Assembly: GCA_963920665.1 (NCBI GenBank)
Contig: OY987268.1
Span: 10,976,501-11,040,500, forward strand
Source: Straminergon stramineum
Taxonomy: Eukaryota; Streptophyta; Bryopsida; Hypnales; Calliergonaceae
Length of the DNA: 64,000 nt
Reading direction: 5' to 3'
Part shown: piece after piece, positions 36,351 through 48,240 of the stretch
How positions within the stretch are numbered: the first letter of the stretch is position 1
Layout: each line of letters starts with the position of its first letter
Position numbers and translations under genes: made by a program
Notes under the pieces: model-generated
Seen by the model: the letters and a program-made list of their open reading frames with translations, nothing else
What the model was told of the DNA's origin: nothing
Database searches by the model: none

Positions 36351-36605
36351 ACAAAGTTTAGAACCTGTGGTTTGTCAACGATTCTCATGTGGTTGTCGTT
36401 GTTTCATGGGTTTGCACGTTAATATACAATTTATCACATTGTTACAATACATTACTTTCAATTGCAAGTATTGCATCATAACAATGCGATAAATTGTAAA
36501 GTAATGCATTGTAATGATACACTAAATTGTATATTAACGTGCGAACCCATGAAACAATGATGCCCACATGATAACTATTGACTAACCGCAAGTTCTAAAC
36601 TTTGT
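36351..36605. mobile_element. 255-bp fold-back element
   Basis: Arms starting ACAAAGTTTAGAAC and ending GTTCTAAACTTTGT pair for over 100 bp with scattered mismatches, including GGGTTTGCACGTTAATATAC against its complement. The centre lies near 36478. The ends are not CACTA-like and no target duplication is clear. Confidence 0.75.
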
Positions 36606-38255
36606 AATGACAATAGCCCTACACTTTGGATTTTCATCCTCATCTTCTAAGATTTTTACTTTCTATGTTGGTCCAAAATCTAACTTTTAGAGATTAACTC
36701 CCAATCACAAATGGATTGCATCATAGGCTTCAAAAGGCCATTTTTAGTCAAAATATGTCTTAAGCCCCTTTTTCTAACTCCAAAATCTTGACGAAACCTA
36801 GTGCCAACTTAAAGCCAAAATCAAGTAAAATTTATCCATTTTTTGGAGTTTGACTCTTCTAACCAAAGTAACTAGCCTAGGCTCTTAAGTAGGTATGGTG
36901 GAGTAAAAAAATACCTATCTTCGACCTCATTCTGCTTCCGTATGCTCTCAATTTGCTAGTCAACCCCGCTGTAATCTTTAAAGTTTGTCGGTTGTCGGGA
37001 AATCTCGCAAGCTCAGGCACTTTTGACTATCGGAATGTCTTGAAACGGGTTGGAGAATCTTATTAACATAAAAAAATGGTCAAATTTTTAGTTAGATTTT
37101 ACTAACACCTAGATAATTTCTAGGAATTTTAGGTCATGGTTTTTGGATGTTTACCATTCAGAAGGACATCTTTTGACTATCAGAAAATTTTGAATTTTTT
37201 TGTGGAATCTCCCATGGAATCACACAAAATATGTGTAGGCTCATATTCTTATTCTATACATCTGTCAAGAGGGGATAAAATCTTGCCTCTTTGTTAAAGT
37301 ATTGGTGATCAAGGAATCTTTTATATCAAAAAGAATCTTAGCAAATCAATTTTGCGGATGAGTCCCTCACATGGTGTCAACTCAAAGTCACCATCTCTTG
37401 GCCATAGATTCCTCTATGGTCCCATCTTGATATAATTAACTCATGCAAGCTAAAAACTAGAGTTTTGTTATTTCATCGATACAATGATGAAATTAGAATC
37501 TATCTCTAGGAATTGACCTAAGGACCTTGTTGGGGCTCCTTCAACCAATTTTAGTCTAGATGTGTCACATGCATGTGGATTGAGTCTATTTGGGTAATAA
37601 CACATAACCCTTCTATTTTCCACCTATAGTTGGGTTCTAACCTATATATGAATGGTGATTTGGAATACTGAAGCTATAACATTCCATTTTTAGACAAAAT
37701 GCTATATTGGCATGTAACATATCTATTTTGGTTCTACACTATTTTGGGGGCTTTTTGTATATAAAACTACACTCAAAACTACAAAATACAAAAAAAAAAA
37801 CAATGAGTTCTTGGTGACAAATTGGGGGCTCACACAAGTCTATTGTAACTTCAAAATGACTTGCAAATGCCTAGCCACATGGATGTCCATGTAGCATGGG
37901 AGGGAGAAGAACTTTCTACGTGGTAATTCATGTGTCATTTCCTTAATTTGAACTTTCTTTATCACTTGGATGAAACTCATCTATCTATACATCCAAGTCA
38001 GAAATCAATGATAATAATAAAAACTACAAGTAATAAAGAAGTACTTGTCCACAATGATTATGAGGGCCCCTAGTCATTTCTCTGTCATTTGTGTTCGGAA
38101 TGACTATTGTGAAGTCAGTCTTTGAAGTAATTTATATGGTCATTTTTTATAGTAATAAGACAATGCATTCAAGTTATATTTTAGATCCAAACAAAATGTT
38201 CTTAGGTTCAATTTTTTGTTGCAAAGACTAGAGTTCAAGATGCACATCATTGATT

Positions 38256-38420
38256 CACTACAAGAGAAAGGGGTGTTTTATATAATCCTAGTAGTATAGT
38301 CTTTTAAATATTGACCTATAAAGAGTCTTTTAAGTAAAATTTTACTGAATATATATAGTCTTTTACTTTAAAGACTATACTACTAGGACTATACTTAAAA
38401 TACCCCTTTCTATTGTAGTG
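38256..38420. mobile_element. 165-bp CACTA-type hairpin MITE
   Basis: Starts CACTACAAGAGAAAGGGG and ends CCCCTTTCTATTGTAGTG. ATT flanks both sides (38253-38255, 38421-38423). The inner arms share AGTATAGTCTTTTA in inverted order. It lies just outside the large CACTA candidate. Confidence 0.88.
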
Positions 38421-38423
38421 ATT

Positions 38424-39667
38424 CAACCAATCCTGAAAAATTACATAATGATTTTGATTATCACCATAAAATTTAGAAATACTAGAAAGTACACTACCTT
38501 CATAATCTTGACATCTAAAATTCCATAAACTTTTATAACATTTTTTGGTTAAAAATTTTGAACCATGAAACTAACTAAACCATTTGAGAAGAGTTGATAA
38601 TACTTCTTTTTGAAATTTGAGCATTACAATCTAGCAATTGGTGAAGTTCTTATTCTAAAATTTTAGGAGGATGTGCTCTAATAATTTAACTAAAGGATCC
38701 CATGATTGGATTTGTTAATGAATAAATATTAACAAAGATTTTAGCCTTGCTTTGGATACAAGTGTTTTGAAACACTTGTAGGCCTAAAAACACCATTGTC
38801 TTTTAGAAATTAACAAACTTCTAAGTCAACAAAGCGATGAAAAACAATCCATGTGTCTTATATGACTACAGTGTCCTAAATAACAAGTTTGTAATAACTA
38901 AAACCCCAAAGAAGACTGTAATAATCATACTTCAATCAAATGTCTCCTAAATGACTAAAAATGCAATCGATTATATAGTCATATATTGCCTTGTTCATAT
39001 GTTTTGATGGAAGAAACCAAAATCCTTGCCATTGGTGAGGTTGTCGCCCTCAGAGTAAATGCTAAGCTTAGGACTTGATCCATCAAGTTACTTTTTGCTA
39101 GGGCTTTTCAGCCCTATGTCCTTAATTTTTTTCAAAAAACCAACAACACCTATGCCACACAAGCATTTCAAAAGAAGAAAAATAACCTTCAAGTGATCAA
39201 GTCCCAATAAAGTAAAACATCTTATTGTGGTCAAAATTAGGAGTTTGTCCTCATGTCATTTTTTAATTTAAAAAAAAATTCCCTATGAAGACAAGTGTGA
39301 GAAACAACAACATTTGAAATTATATTTTTTTGACAAAGTATGAATTTTTAAAGTGTACAATCCATCATGGCCCAAAAGAGTTTTTAGACTACCCCACAAC
39401 TAGCAAAATTTGTACATCCATAATTCTCATCTCACAAACTTAAAGCACAGTCACAATATTTTCTAATGTGGAAGGCTTGAAAAATCACTTCCTACAATGA
39501 AATTACATTGAGAAGTTTGAAGTTCCTATTGTAGTCACTAATTACGTCATTCTTGTCATGTCAAACATTGATTGTGGTCCAAATCCCCTTTCCTAAAATA
39601 AATCATAATGGGGTCATTCCCTGGATCTCCACTATGGGATCTTTTGATTGCAAGGGGTTGTTCTACC
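38424..39667. other. AT-rich intergenic, no gene seen
   Basis: Scattered AATGACT-type words like those near CACTA ends, but no coding sequence. Confidence 0.4.
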
Positions 39668-39671
39668 TTAA

Positions 39672-40634
39672 CCCCTAAATGCGTGGAGGCACCAAATTTT
39701 GGTGTTGCCAATACTTTGAACTTAAATAAATCCTAACCAATTTTCTATTTTTAGTAGTATGTATTTTTGAAATATTCTTTTTGAAGTCCAATTTTAACAT
39801 CAAAAATATGATTTTGAAAATGATTGATTATGATTTTTCTATTCAAGATTTTGTGCAAGGATGTCCATTGCAATCTTGACTTTTAGTAGTGTTGAGGGCT
39901 CTTGGAAATGAGCCTCAAATACACAAAATCTCAGAGAAAAATTCACATGAAAGATTTATTTTAAAGAAATTGTAGTATAGATTTTACGAAGCCATAAATT
40001 GGTTGGAGTTATAGCATGTTAAGTCCTCTAACCTCATATTTTTTTGGTGACCTACTTTTTAGATTTGACATGTAAGAAAAAGGATTGAAAGACTTCAAAT
40101 CTCTTTTGCTGAGTTTTAACACCCTCATGATCAAACATTCTAATCTCTTAATCCATAAAAATAAATGAAATTGATGTGTTTTCTTTTCTGAAGTGATCTC
40201 TAATATGTCTAGTTTGAATTTGTTTGGGTTTGAATTCCCCCAAAAATGGATATAATTTATCTAAATGTTGTCTTTTTGTTCTATTTTGAACAAATTCCTA
40301 GAAGCTCTGAAAAGGCCTTGGGCATTTTAGTTAGAGGTCACTGAGTTTGAGTCATAGCTGTTTGCAACCAAATGGCCATTGTTTGGATCTATTCCAATCC
40401 AAATTAACCCTAGAAGAGCCTGAAAGCCCTTTGTGACCATATAGTATATTATGTATTTGGTGGCATTTGATTAGGAAAACATTGACCAGAAACTTTTCAG
40501 TACAAAGTAAATTAATGATCATGATAATATGTAAATAAAAATCTATCATAACTTACTCATCTATTACACCACAATTGAATAGTTATAAAGCTATATACGT
40601 GTAGTATAAAGTGACCCCAAGGCCCTTTCAAGGG
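39672..40634. mobile_element. TTAA element, copy 7
   Basis: 963 bp between TTAA (39668-39671) and TTAA (40635-40638). Left end CCCCTAAATGCGTGGAGG; right end CCCTTTCAAGGG. It is the inverted relative of copy 6. Near the left end an ACCAAATTTTGGTG hairpin mirrors ACCAAACTTTGGTG in copy 6. No transposase. Confidence 0.8.
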
Positions 40635-40749
40635 TTAAAGGTCCCTCCCAAACCGACGGAATTTTCCTATAGTGAGTAAGTTCTTCACCATTTAGCCTAG
40701 GTGCAAAAATAGTGTCACTCCCCAAAGTTAGTTTTTTTTTTTGGTGGCT

Positions 40750-40770
40750 GGGGTGGGGACTGGGGGAGGG
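40750..40770 (+). other. G-quadruplex motif
   Basis: GGGG, GGGG, GGGGG and GGG runs separated by T, ACT and A. Predicted to fold readily; inference only. Confidence 0.7.
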
Positions 40771-41237
40771 CGGAACTGAAATCACTACAGTAAACTTCAG
40801 TAGTATAACTTCAGTTCACTTCAGTAGTATAACTTCAGTTATACTCCGTATCTCTTATTATATCTGCATGCACTAACTTATTACCAACCCAATAGTATTA
40901 TTACAAATAGTGTGACCTGCACTATGTTGTGTTATATCCCAAGGACAAGTCAGGCACGATGGCGAGGCATGACAGTCAGCCGGTTTGGTGTTTATTTTCC
41001 CCTTCCATTTCTTTCATTATTTCTTTATGTTCCAGAGCATCCGTCCAGCATCAGCCAACGGAAAAGTTTTTTCATCCAATCCGAATGCTCCACAAGCCCC
41101 CCCCTTCTGCCCAGGTGGCGTGGCATGGCATGTCCAGATCTAGATACCCCCGAATACGGAGTGTCCAGTGGGGAGGCAGAAAGAAATTTTAGTCCGTCAG
41201 TCAGACGAGGAAAAGCCGGAGGAGGAGGAGGAGGGCG

Positions 41238-41262
41238 GGCTGGCTGGCTGGCTGGCTGGCTG
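41238..41262 (+). repeat. GGCT microsatellite
   Basis: About six GGCT units following a GGA-repeat stretch in the third GC island. Confidence 0.85.
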
Positions 41263-41454
41263 GAGCAGTGGCGTGCCTACCAGGATCTGCTCATGCTGCC
41301 ATGCACTTGTTGCTGGGCTGCCATCAAGGGAAAGCCTGAACGGAACTGAACTGAAGAGTTAGAAGGGAAAGGAAAGGACGACGGACATGGGAGGACAGCA
41401 AGAGACGTGTGTCCGCCCATCCGTCCTCCTTTCTGGAATCTGGAGAACTTATTA

Positions 41455-41949
41455 GGGGCACTTCACATTATGGCCAAAGGTTGAGAGTCCCTCAGTTTCC
41501 ACCAATCAAATTTCAAGAAATCATGAATTTGGCCTCTCAACCCTTCACACTACAAGGCAAAATCCAAAGTCCATTAAATTTGATGTCCTGACAATTGCCT
41601 GCATGGAATCCAAATTCTTACATGGCGACGGAATCTTGACTAGAGTTTGGGTCAAGCCATAATAGAGACCCAAACTCAAGTCGAGAGGCCGTGGGAGTTT
41701 TTTCATTAAAAATCAAAATCTAACAAAATTTCAACCATTAGATTGGTATAGGTTTGACCTTTGGGGTTAGCCATAGGAGGTTGCACACTATGGCCATCCC
41801 AATCAAGAGGTCACACTATGGCCAACCAAAGGCTTTAAATCCTATTTTTTATTGCCTTTTAATAGTCCTTTTTTTTGGACTCTCAACAAAGTTTGTGTCA
41901 TTCACTCCCATAGCCTCTCAACTTGGATAGCCATAATGTGAAGAGGCCC
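41455..41949. mobile_element. Tourist-like MITE, 495 bp
   Basis: Ends GGGGCACTTCACATTATGGC and the complement of GGGCCTCTTCACATTATGGC, with TTA on both sides (41452-41454, 41950-41952). TTA duplication and GGGCC-type ends fit PIF/Harbinger-derived Tourist MITEs. The right TTA overlaps the TTAA that begins the next element. Confidence 0.82.
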
Positions 41950-41953
41950 TTAA

Positions 41954-42229
41954 CCCTTAAATGTCGAGGCTAGTGACCATGGAAATCATCCCTTTGGATA
42001 CTGTGTGACGTCATCATCTTTATAAAAAACAAAAATATTCATTGGAGGTCAAACTAATGTAGAAGATCTCCCCTTTTCACCCCTAATTCTAATCCAAGGA
42101 TGAATAATTGTAGTTCAATCTTAGATAGGAAGATTTTTTTGTCATCTATTGGATACTAAATGTTTGTATCAACATTTATGGGTTCAACTTGTTAAGGCAA
42201 ACGACCCATTTTCAATTACTTAGGGGCCA
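41954..42229. mobile_element. Partial TTAA element
   Basis: CCCTTAAATGTCGAGG follows TTAA at 41950-41953 and resembles a TTAA-family left end. The opposite end was not found; a Tourist-like MITE interrupts at 42233. Confidence 0.4.
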
Positions 42230-42232
42230 CTT

Positions 42233-42953
42233 CACACTACATCACAAGGTTGAGAGTTTGTTGATTTTAGCCAATCACATTTTAGAAACCCAAGACTTTG
42301 GCTTCTTCTCCCTTCATTTAAAGAAGCATAGTCCAAAGTCCATCACCTTCATGGTAGCCAAATGCTAACATGGCAACAAATTATTAATCAAAATTTGGGT
42401 CAACCAGAAATGAACCCAAACTTTGGTTGAGAGTTTGTCAAATTCTCTTAAAAAAGAATCCAAAATTGACAGGATCTCAACCCGTGGATTGGACTAGAAG
42501 GTAGGTAGAATGTCCCTTGGTAGAATTCTTCTCTCTCAAATTGTTTTTTATTTTTTATTTTTTATTGTCACCATTGGGGTTTGAAACCTAGTCTCCACCA
42601 TTACAATATGGCATGTGCTGTGATTATTTTTTCAAAGCTATTTTTGACTCCTTTCTCATGATTTTTTATCTTTTGTTTGAAAAAAATTGATACATGGGGT
42701 GAGGTTTCATGAAAAAATTCAGAAATTGGATGGATTAATGTGGAGAGAGAAGGATAGAAGTTGAACAAATGGTTATAGGTTTGGACTTTGGGCTTGGGCT
42801 TGGCTTTTGGAGGCTTCACACTATGGCCAATCAAAGGCTCTAATTCCTATTTTGGGGGGCCCATTTATTGCCCATTTCCTTGGACTTTCACCAAAGTTTG
42901 GCCATTGAATCCCATGGCCTCTCAACTTGAACAACCATAGTGTGAAAAGGCCC
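42233..42953. mobile_element. Tourist-like MITE, 721 bp
   Basis: Same end family as 41455-41949: GGGGCCACTTCACACTA at the left and TAGTGTGAAAAGGCCC at the right, with GGTTGAGAG/CTCTCAACTTG internal arms. Flanks are TTA and TAA, so the duplication is imperfect. Non-coding. Confidence 0.75.
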
Positions 42954-43329
42954 TAAGCATTGGAGCTCAAATTTCTCAAGAGGAGAAATTCTCTAGTGTA
43001 CAAAAATAGAGTTTAGAAGGATTTTGTAATTTTCCAAAATTTTATTTCTCAAAATGTAATTACTGATTTACTGTGAATATTTTAGCTCAAGATTATGTTC
43101 AAACCACATTGGTCATATAGGCCTTCCTATTTCTACCAAAGGGCTGGTTGAAAAATTGACCAAGGGTTGGTTGTAATATTGATAATTTTGTAGCCAATCA
43201 TAATGTGCCACAACTACACCATGAATTGCACCATTATTAATTACTAATCATTAGTACTTGAGCTTGAAGATAGAAGTCTACAAGGCAAAAATGAGGGGGG
43301 GATAATTGAGAAGGGGTCGCCTCCTATAA

Positions 43330-43911
43330 CCCCCTAAGTGCTCTAACATTCATTTTCTAGAAATGAACAAATGGAAACCTCAGTTTCATCTTCCTAACTG
43401 CTTGGATGAAAGTCATCATAATTTGTGGAGATACTTTATGAAGTAGTTGTCCTATCTAAGGGTTGAATTTAGTATTATTAGAGTGCGTATCTTTCTAAAA
43501 TTACAAATGTGCAAGTGTGTCAAGTGGTTGACCAAGCCAAAATTGCATTGACTCTAGTTCAAAATTGGATTTGCCAAAATGAAGTCATAGATTTTTTTAA
43601 ATTCAAAAAATCACCATGTGAAGAAAACCTCATTTCAAATCCATTTCAAAAATTTTACTCAAAGAATCATAATATTATACTTGTGATTTGACTTTAGAAG
43701 TAATTTTGAAAATTTTCTTTTAAAATTTATAAAAAAAAGTACATAGTATTGATGATAGCATTGGTGAATCTAACTGTATAGATGGAATCTAACATTCAAA
43801 ATTTACAACTTTAATTTTTAAATCAATTCCAAAATATTCTTCCAAATTATACTATATATTATGATTTTTCTCAAATCATCAATTTTGGAGATGTCTCTAA
43901 ACATTTAGGGG
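43330..43911. mobile_element. TTAA element, inverted relative of copy 5
   Basis: Begins CCCCCTAAGTGC after ATAA and ends ACATTTAGGGG before GGTAA, both probable decayed TTAA sites. The interior is the reverse complement of 26237-26714 over long stretches. Non-coding. Confidence 0.7.
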
Positions 43912-43914
43912 GGT

Positions 43915-46900
43915 AAGCTTTTGTTTGGAATACACACAAGGGGGAAGGGATAGAGGATGGAGTTTGGCAAAAGGAGTATAGCATCTCTACCCGTGTTCAA
44001 CAAAAGTTTACACAACATAATAACATTGGACGCTAGCAAGGAAATGCAAGCCTATGAGTCTTGAACATATGTATAAGTAGATATTCTACAACTGTTGAAG
44101 GTATTTATAGTATAAACACTCATATATAATATAGATATTTATAACATAAGTATCCTATAATCATGAAAGATTTTTATAATGTAGACATCTATAACATAGA
44201 TGTATAGGCTCCTATTCTCATGTACTCATGATTTTAGATTCACATAATAGCAATTATATTGGATTCTCTTTATATCAAAATAAATCCAGGGTTTCTAGCT
44301 AGGGGAAAATAGTGGAAGTACCACAAAATTATTTTGAGGCAAAGGGAGTACTACTAGTTGGAAGGTAGGAACGCTCGAAAGGGTCAGGGGTAGAGGCCAT
44401 TTTGCATAAATTGCATTGAGGCTTGCAATATCCACCTACAATATTGATCCGTATTACCAAATGAATTTGCTATATAGATACCTTGGAGAAGTTGTTTGAC
44501 AACTCACTCATTTTTCAGAGATTGGAGAAATTGAGAAGTTGGAGGCCATTTGAGAATCTATTTGCAAGTAGAATCAAGTTGTATTGATAAAAAAATGAAT
44601 TTTTTGTGATTTTTTAAAAATTTTACCGGATTGATAAAAAGTGGAGAGGTTTATGAAAAAACATATTGTGATGTGTGCCTTCACAAAGTGCAATTCCTTG
44701 ATGCAAAAGAGTTGCTCAAGATCTCACAATGGGAATATCTTATAGGAGGCACCATTAGGTGGTTGACTGAAGAATGAAATTCTGACTTTACATTCACTCA
44801 AGCTTTCAAGATCAACTCCATGGGAATTGGAAATGATTTGGACTTACAAAATTATTTAGATACCTAGGGTGACTTTGATTTAACACTCAATTTAACATAT
44901 TGTTCTACAAGGATTAGACATAAGAAATGTGACAATAACATCGTTAGAACTAAGTTGTTGTTTTTGTCATCAAGCATAGCAACAAGACAAAACAATGGTT
45001 TGTATTTGGTGCCATGTAAGAATCACACCCTTGGACCCCCTTTCATGAAGACCAAGTTTTATTGAGGGCTACCCCACATGTTACAGAAAGCAGAGGTCCA
45101 ACCAACACTTGGTTAACAATGTTATGCATGACATCAAAATACATGATAATATTTTTAGAGATTGGATCACATATTGTATACCTATGTAACTTGCTATATT
45201 AACTTCAACCAATAACAAAGTCCTTCTAGTGTGTAAAAGCAAAAAGAATGCTAATGTCAAAATTATAGAAGAAAAAATTGTATATGACAGAGTTGCCAAC
45301 TACAACAAATGAACAAATTTTTCTTGTGCCAAAGATAATCATTTTGGTGAGTCTAAGAATTAATTGCACGGTTTAGAATCATAATATGTTTGTTTTTTTA
45401 ATTTTTTGTACACATAGAGATGATCAAAACATAGAATACAATTGATCTTGAGTTGGTTGCCTTGTCTTGAAGAAAATCAAAACAACAATGTTTGTTTCTC
45501 CAATGTAGTGAGCACAAAAGCTACACTTACAACTATCCAAATTAGCACTTGAATGTGATTACTATTCATTATCCTTTTGAAGCGTGAATTTTTTTTGAAA
45601 TTTTGTATATTTTTTTAATATCTCTACACATATATGTTATTTATTGTAATTTCATCAACTTAATTATATAAAGATTGTCATTCACAAATTCAAGCATCAT
45701 TTGGGATGAAATGTTATTTGGACAAAACTTTACCATGAGGAACTCTGTTCATCCAAAATTTTGACTTCGGAGTGCTTCAGGGTTAATCTATCTAATATTT
45801 GATGGTCTTCTTGGAATTCAAATCAAGATTCTAGATTTCTTTACATGAATTTTTTTGACATTATATTAAGAACTATAAATTTTCATAGTCCTAAAAATGA
45901 TGAAACTAAAATTGACTTTATGATGTTCCAAATAAAAATTGAAAATCTAAAGGTTGGTTTTGCAAACATATTAGAATTACGTGTAGTTACTTTACTTAGA
46001 TACAATAGATGTAGTTGATAGAAACAGAAATTGATGTTTCATTTCAAAATGATATTTTCCATTATTGGAGTATTTGAGGATTTTAAAATCTTTACATTCT
46101 AGAAGCATGGTACTATTGGCAAATTCAAATGGGGTATCTTTTGGTATAAAGGGGTGATTGCAAGAAATACTTGTCTTATTTTTTGTCCCCTTAGCCTCAA
46201 AGAGGTGTATTTTTGTTTATAACTTTTGTGTCATATGTCAATTTTTCATGAAATTTGAAAAGAAGGTACATGTGGAAGTTTTAAATATTGAGTAATTTTT
46301 TTTCATTTTTTAGAAATTATTTTATTAGTTTTAAACAACCGCCAGTTTGATCCTAAAATGCAAATTTGAAGCTCACAATTGGTATCCAAGGACTTCTATT
46401 AAAATTACACAAGTCCACAAAGAGATTTTCTAAAAATAAGAAATTGTCTACCTTCTACATGTGCTCAAAGTTCGCTACCTTCGCCCAAGTGCAAAGAATA
46501 TGATTATTTTTCCAAAGATGAAAATGGTTGTAAAAAGAGCATCTCCAAGTTAGAAAAAAAGGGCTTGTTTATTTTGAATTTTTGAATTTTATTACTATTT
46601 TCTAAAATCAAACATCAAAGTGTCCATTTTCTTGGCATTTTCCATCATGCATTTTCTGTACCTAACTTTTAGAGATAAATTTTTCTAGGTCTGAATTTTC
46701 AGAGACATGCTATTTTCAATGATTTACAAATTTTACAAATTTTCCTTGATTCAAAAAATTATTCCCAAAGTCATAGTACTTAGTGAAAAAGGATGTTTTG
46801 AGCCAAAGATGGCAAGAGTTTCTTGCAAGGACCCATAAAAGCTAAGCCAAATGTGGTTAGTATGATTGTATGTAAGATTAAGAGTTTGGCAATTATTGTA

Positions 46901-47809
46901 AATTAATTTTTTTCTAAACATTTACAATGTGAATCCATTCAAGTTGTTTTTGTTAATGACAATGTAATATTACTCAAAGCATAGATATTCAAAGCCAAAA
47001 TAAGTAGTCAAATAAGGAAATTGCAAATAGATTATAACTCTACAAGTGAAATTCTATAATTCTACTACAAATGCATTGGTTAAGAAAATATGAAGACAAA
47101 CTTAGCTACAAAGCTTTTAGACTTATATTATTAAGATGAAGGATTCCAACAAATACTAGTGTTGTGTCTTAGCCATTCTTTCAAGAAATCTTGACAGAAT
47201 TTGGGGAATAAAAAGATATCTAAAGGTTATTACAATGCTTCATAGAGATGTGTTTGTAATTTTTGAAGAGCTACTTTGATGCTTTGAGTAGCCATGTAAT
47301 GAGTTCTAACAGGGTGAAAATTTTATTGCATTTAGGGTAGTACAAGGAAAAATTATTAGAAAATAAAATATGGAAAAATGTTTGAACATTGAAAATGATG
47401 TATTCTCAAAATTTTAGGAGTAAGTTCTTTCACCAAATTTTTTCCACAAAATAGATTAATAGAAAATTTCAATAAAAATTCATACAAAATTTAGAGTAAT
47501 CAATTTAATCATTAAAAAATTGAAACAAAATTTGAGCATTTTTTAGAACTTTTTGAAGATAAGACTCCACCAAAGAGATTATGGAAGAATATTCTTAAAT
47601 GTCTAGAAATGTGAGTGTAATGAAGCCTTCTTTGTATCTATGTGGTGGACATGAAATTTGCAATTTTCTCTTGCCCCTTGCAATGAAAGTATACATATAT
47701 GGTAGAAATATAATCCTATTTTTGAAGTTGTACGTTATGTTTAGATACTCAAATATTTGAAAGTGTGACAAATTAGTTAACTTGAGCTTCATTGTTGAAT
47801 ACCGTACTA
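43915..47809. other. AT-rich intergenic with one dispersed repeat
   Basis: Holds the dispersed repeat at 44030-44240. Around 44340-45300 the composition is slightly more gene-like, but no frame carries a recognisable domain. The remainder is AT-rich with no feature I can support. Confidence 0.4.
44030..44240 (+). repeat. Dispersed repeat, copy B
   Basis: Diverged direct copy of 21480-21690, sharing GAACATATGTATAAGTAG-type sequence and the following run of short ATA-rich palindromes. Confidence 0.7.
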
Positions 47810-47813
47810 TTAA

Positions 47814-48236
47814 CCCTTGATGGATGATAAACTTTTGTAAAACTTTTCAAAACTTGGAGCATAATCTTTACAATTACTTTGGCATATGCTACAATCATGC
47901 AATCTTGTTCAAACTTAGTTTATGGATATCTGACTTCATGAACTACAAAATTTTACAAATTTCCAACTTTTACAATGCAAAAATTTCAATTGTGGAGTAG
48001 TCAAAATTGATTGTTTAACCAAGCAAGTCCTCCAAACTATCCAAAATCTTTTGTAATCACTATAATCTTGTATTTTGTGTGGTGAAACATGCTAAAATTT
48101 TCATTATAGACAATTAGTGTAGTATACTTTAAGAGTGTATGGTCAAAAATGTGATTTCTTTTTTTTCTATCAAATTTAGGTGTTGGGAACTAAAAATGGC
48201 AATTTTGGAGGATTTTGGCATAAAATAGTCAAAGAA
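47814..48236. mobile_element. TTAA element piece, right-half type
   Basis: Starts CCCTTGATGGATG after TTAA (47810-47813). Its end resembles the right half of copy 2 (GGCAATTTTGGAGGATTTTGG, then ATAGTCAAAGAA) and meets TTAA at 48237-48240. The terminal CTTTAGGGG is lost. Confidence 0.6.
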
Positions 48237-48240
48237 TTAA

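Larger units (their letters stand above)
30297..38154. mobile_element. Candidate 7.9-kb CACTA element, coding capacity lost
   Basis: Left end CACTATAAGAAAATAGG (30297 on) and right end CATTTTTTATAGTA (to 38154) are imperfect inverted repeats. The 3-bp sequence ATA borders both sides (30294-30296 and 38155-38157). Many AATGACT/AGTCATT motifs cluster near both ends (30330-30620, 31760-31790, 32770-32960, 37850-38110), resembling CACTA subterminal repeats. No transposase frame survives. Four hairpin elements are nested within it. The terminal C/T mismatch keeps this provisional. Confidence 0.6.
40740..41450. other. Third GC-richer island
   Basis: Carries a G-quadruplex motif, CTTCAGTT repeats (40795-40840), GGCATGGCATG, a GGA run and a GGCT array. 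The longest plus-strand frame (40912-41349, 145 codons) spans these repeats and has no domain. It shares words with the islands at 1-1750 and 28350-29210. Confidence 0.45.

Noticed and set aside
40912..41349. 145-codon frame in the third GC island
   Set aside because: It runs through GGA and GGCT microsatellites, has low-complexity Gly/Trp/Leu content, and overlaps other frames of similar length.
26362..43691. Two small frames starting with the same MQVCQVVDQAKIALTLVQ
   Set aside because: Both lie in inverted copies of one TTAA element. The frames diverge by indels after this segment, so shared DNA rather than a conserved protein explains the match.
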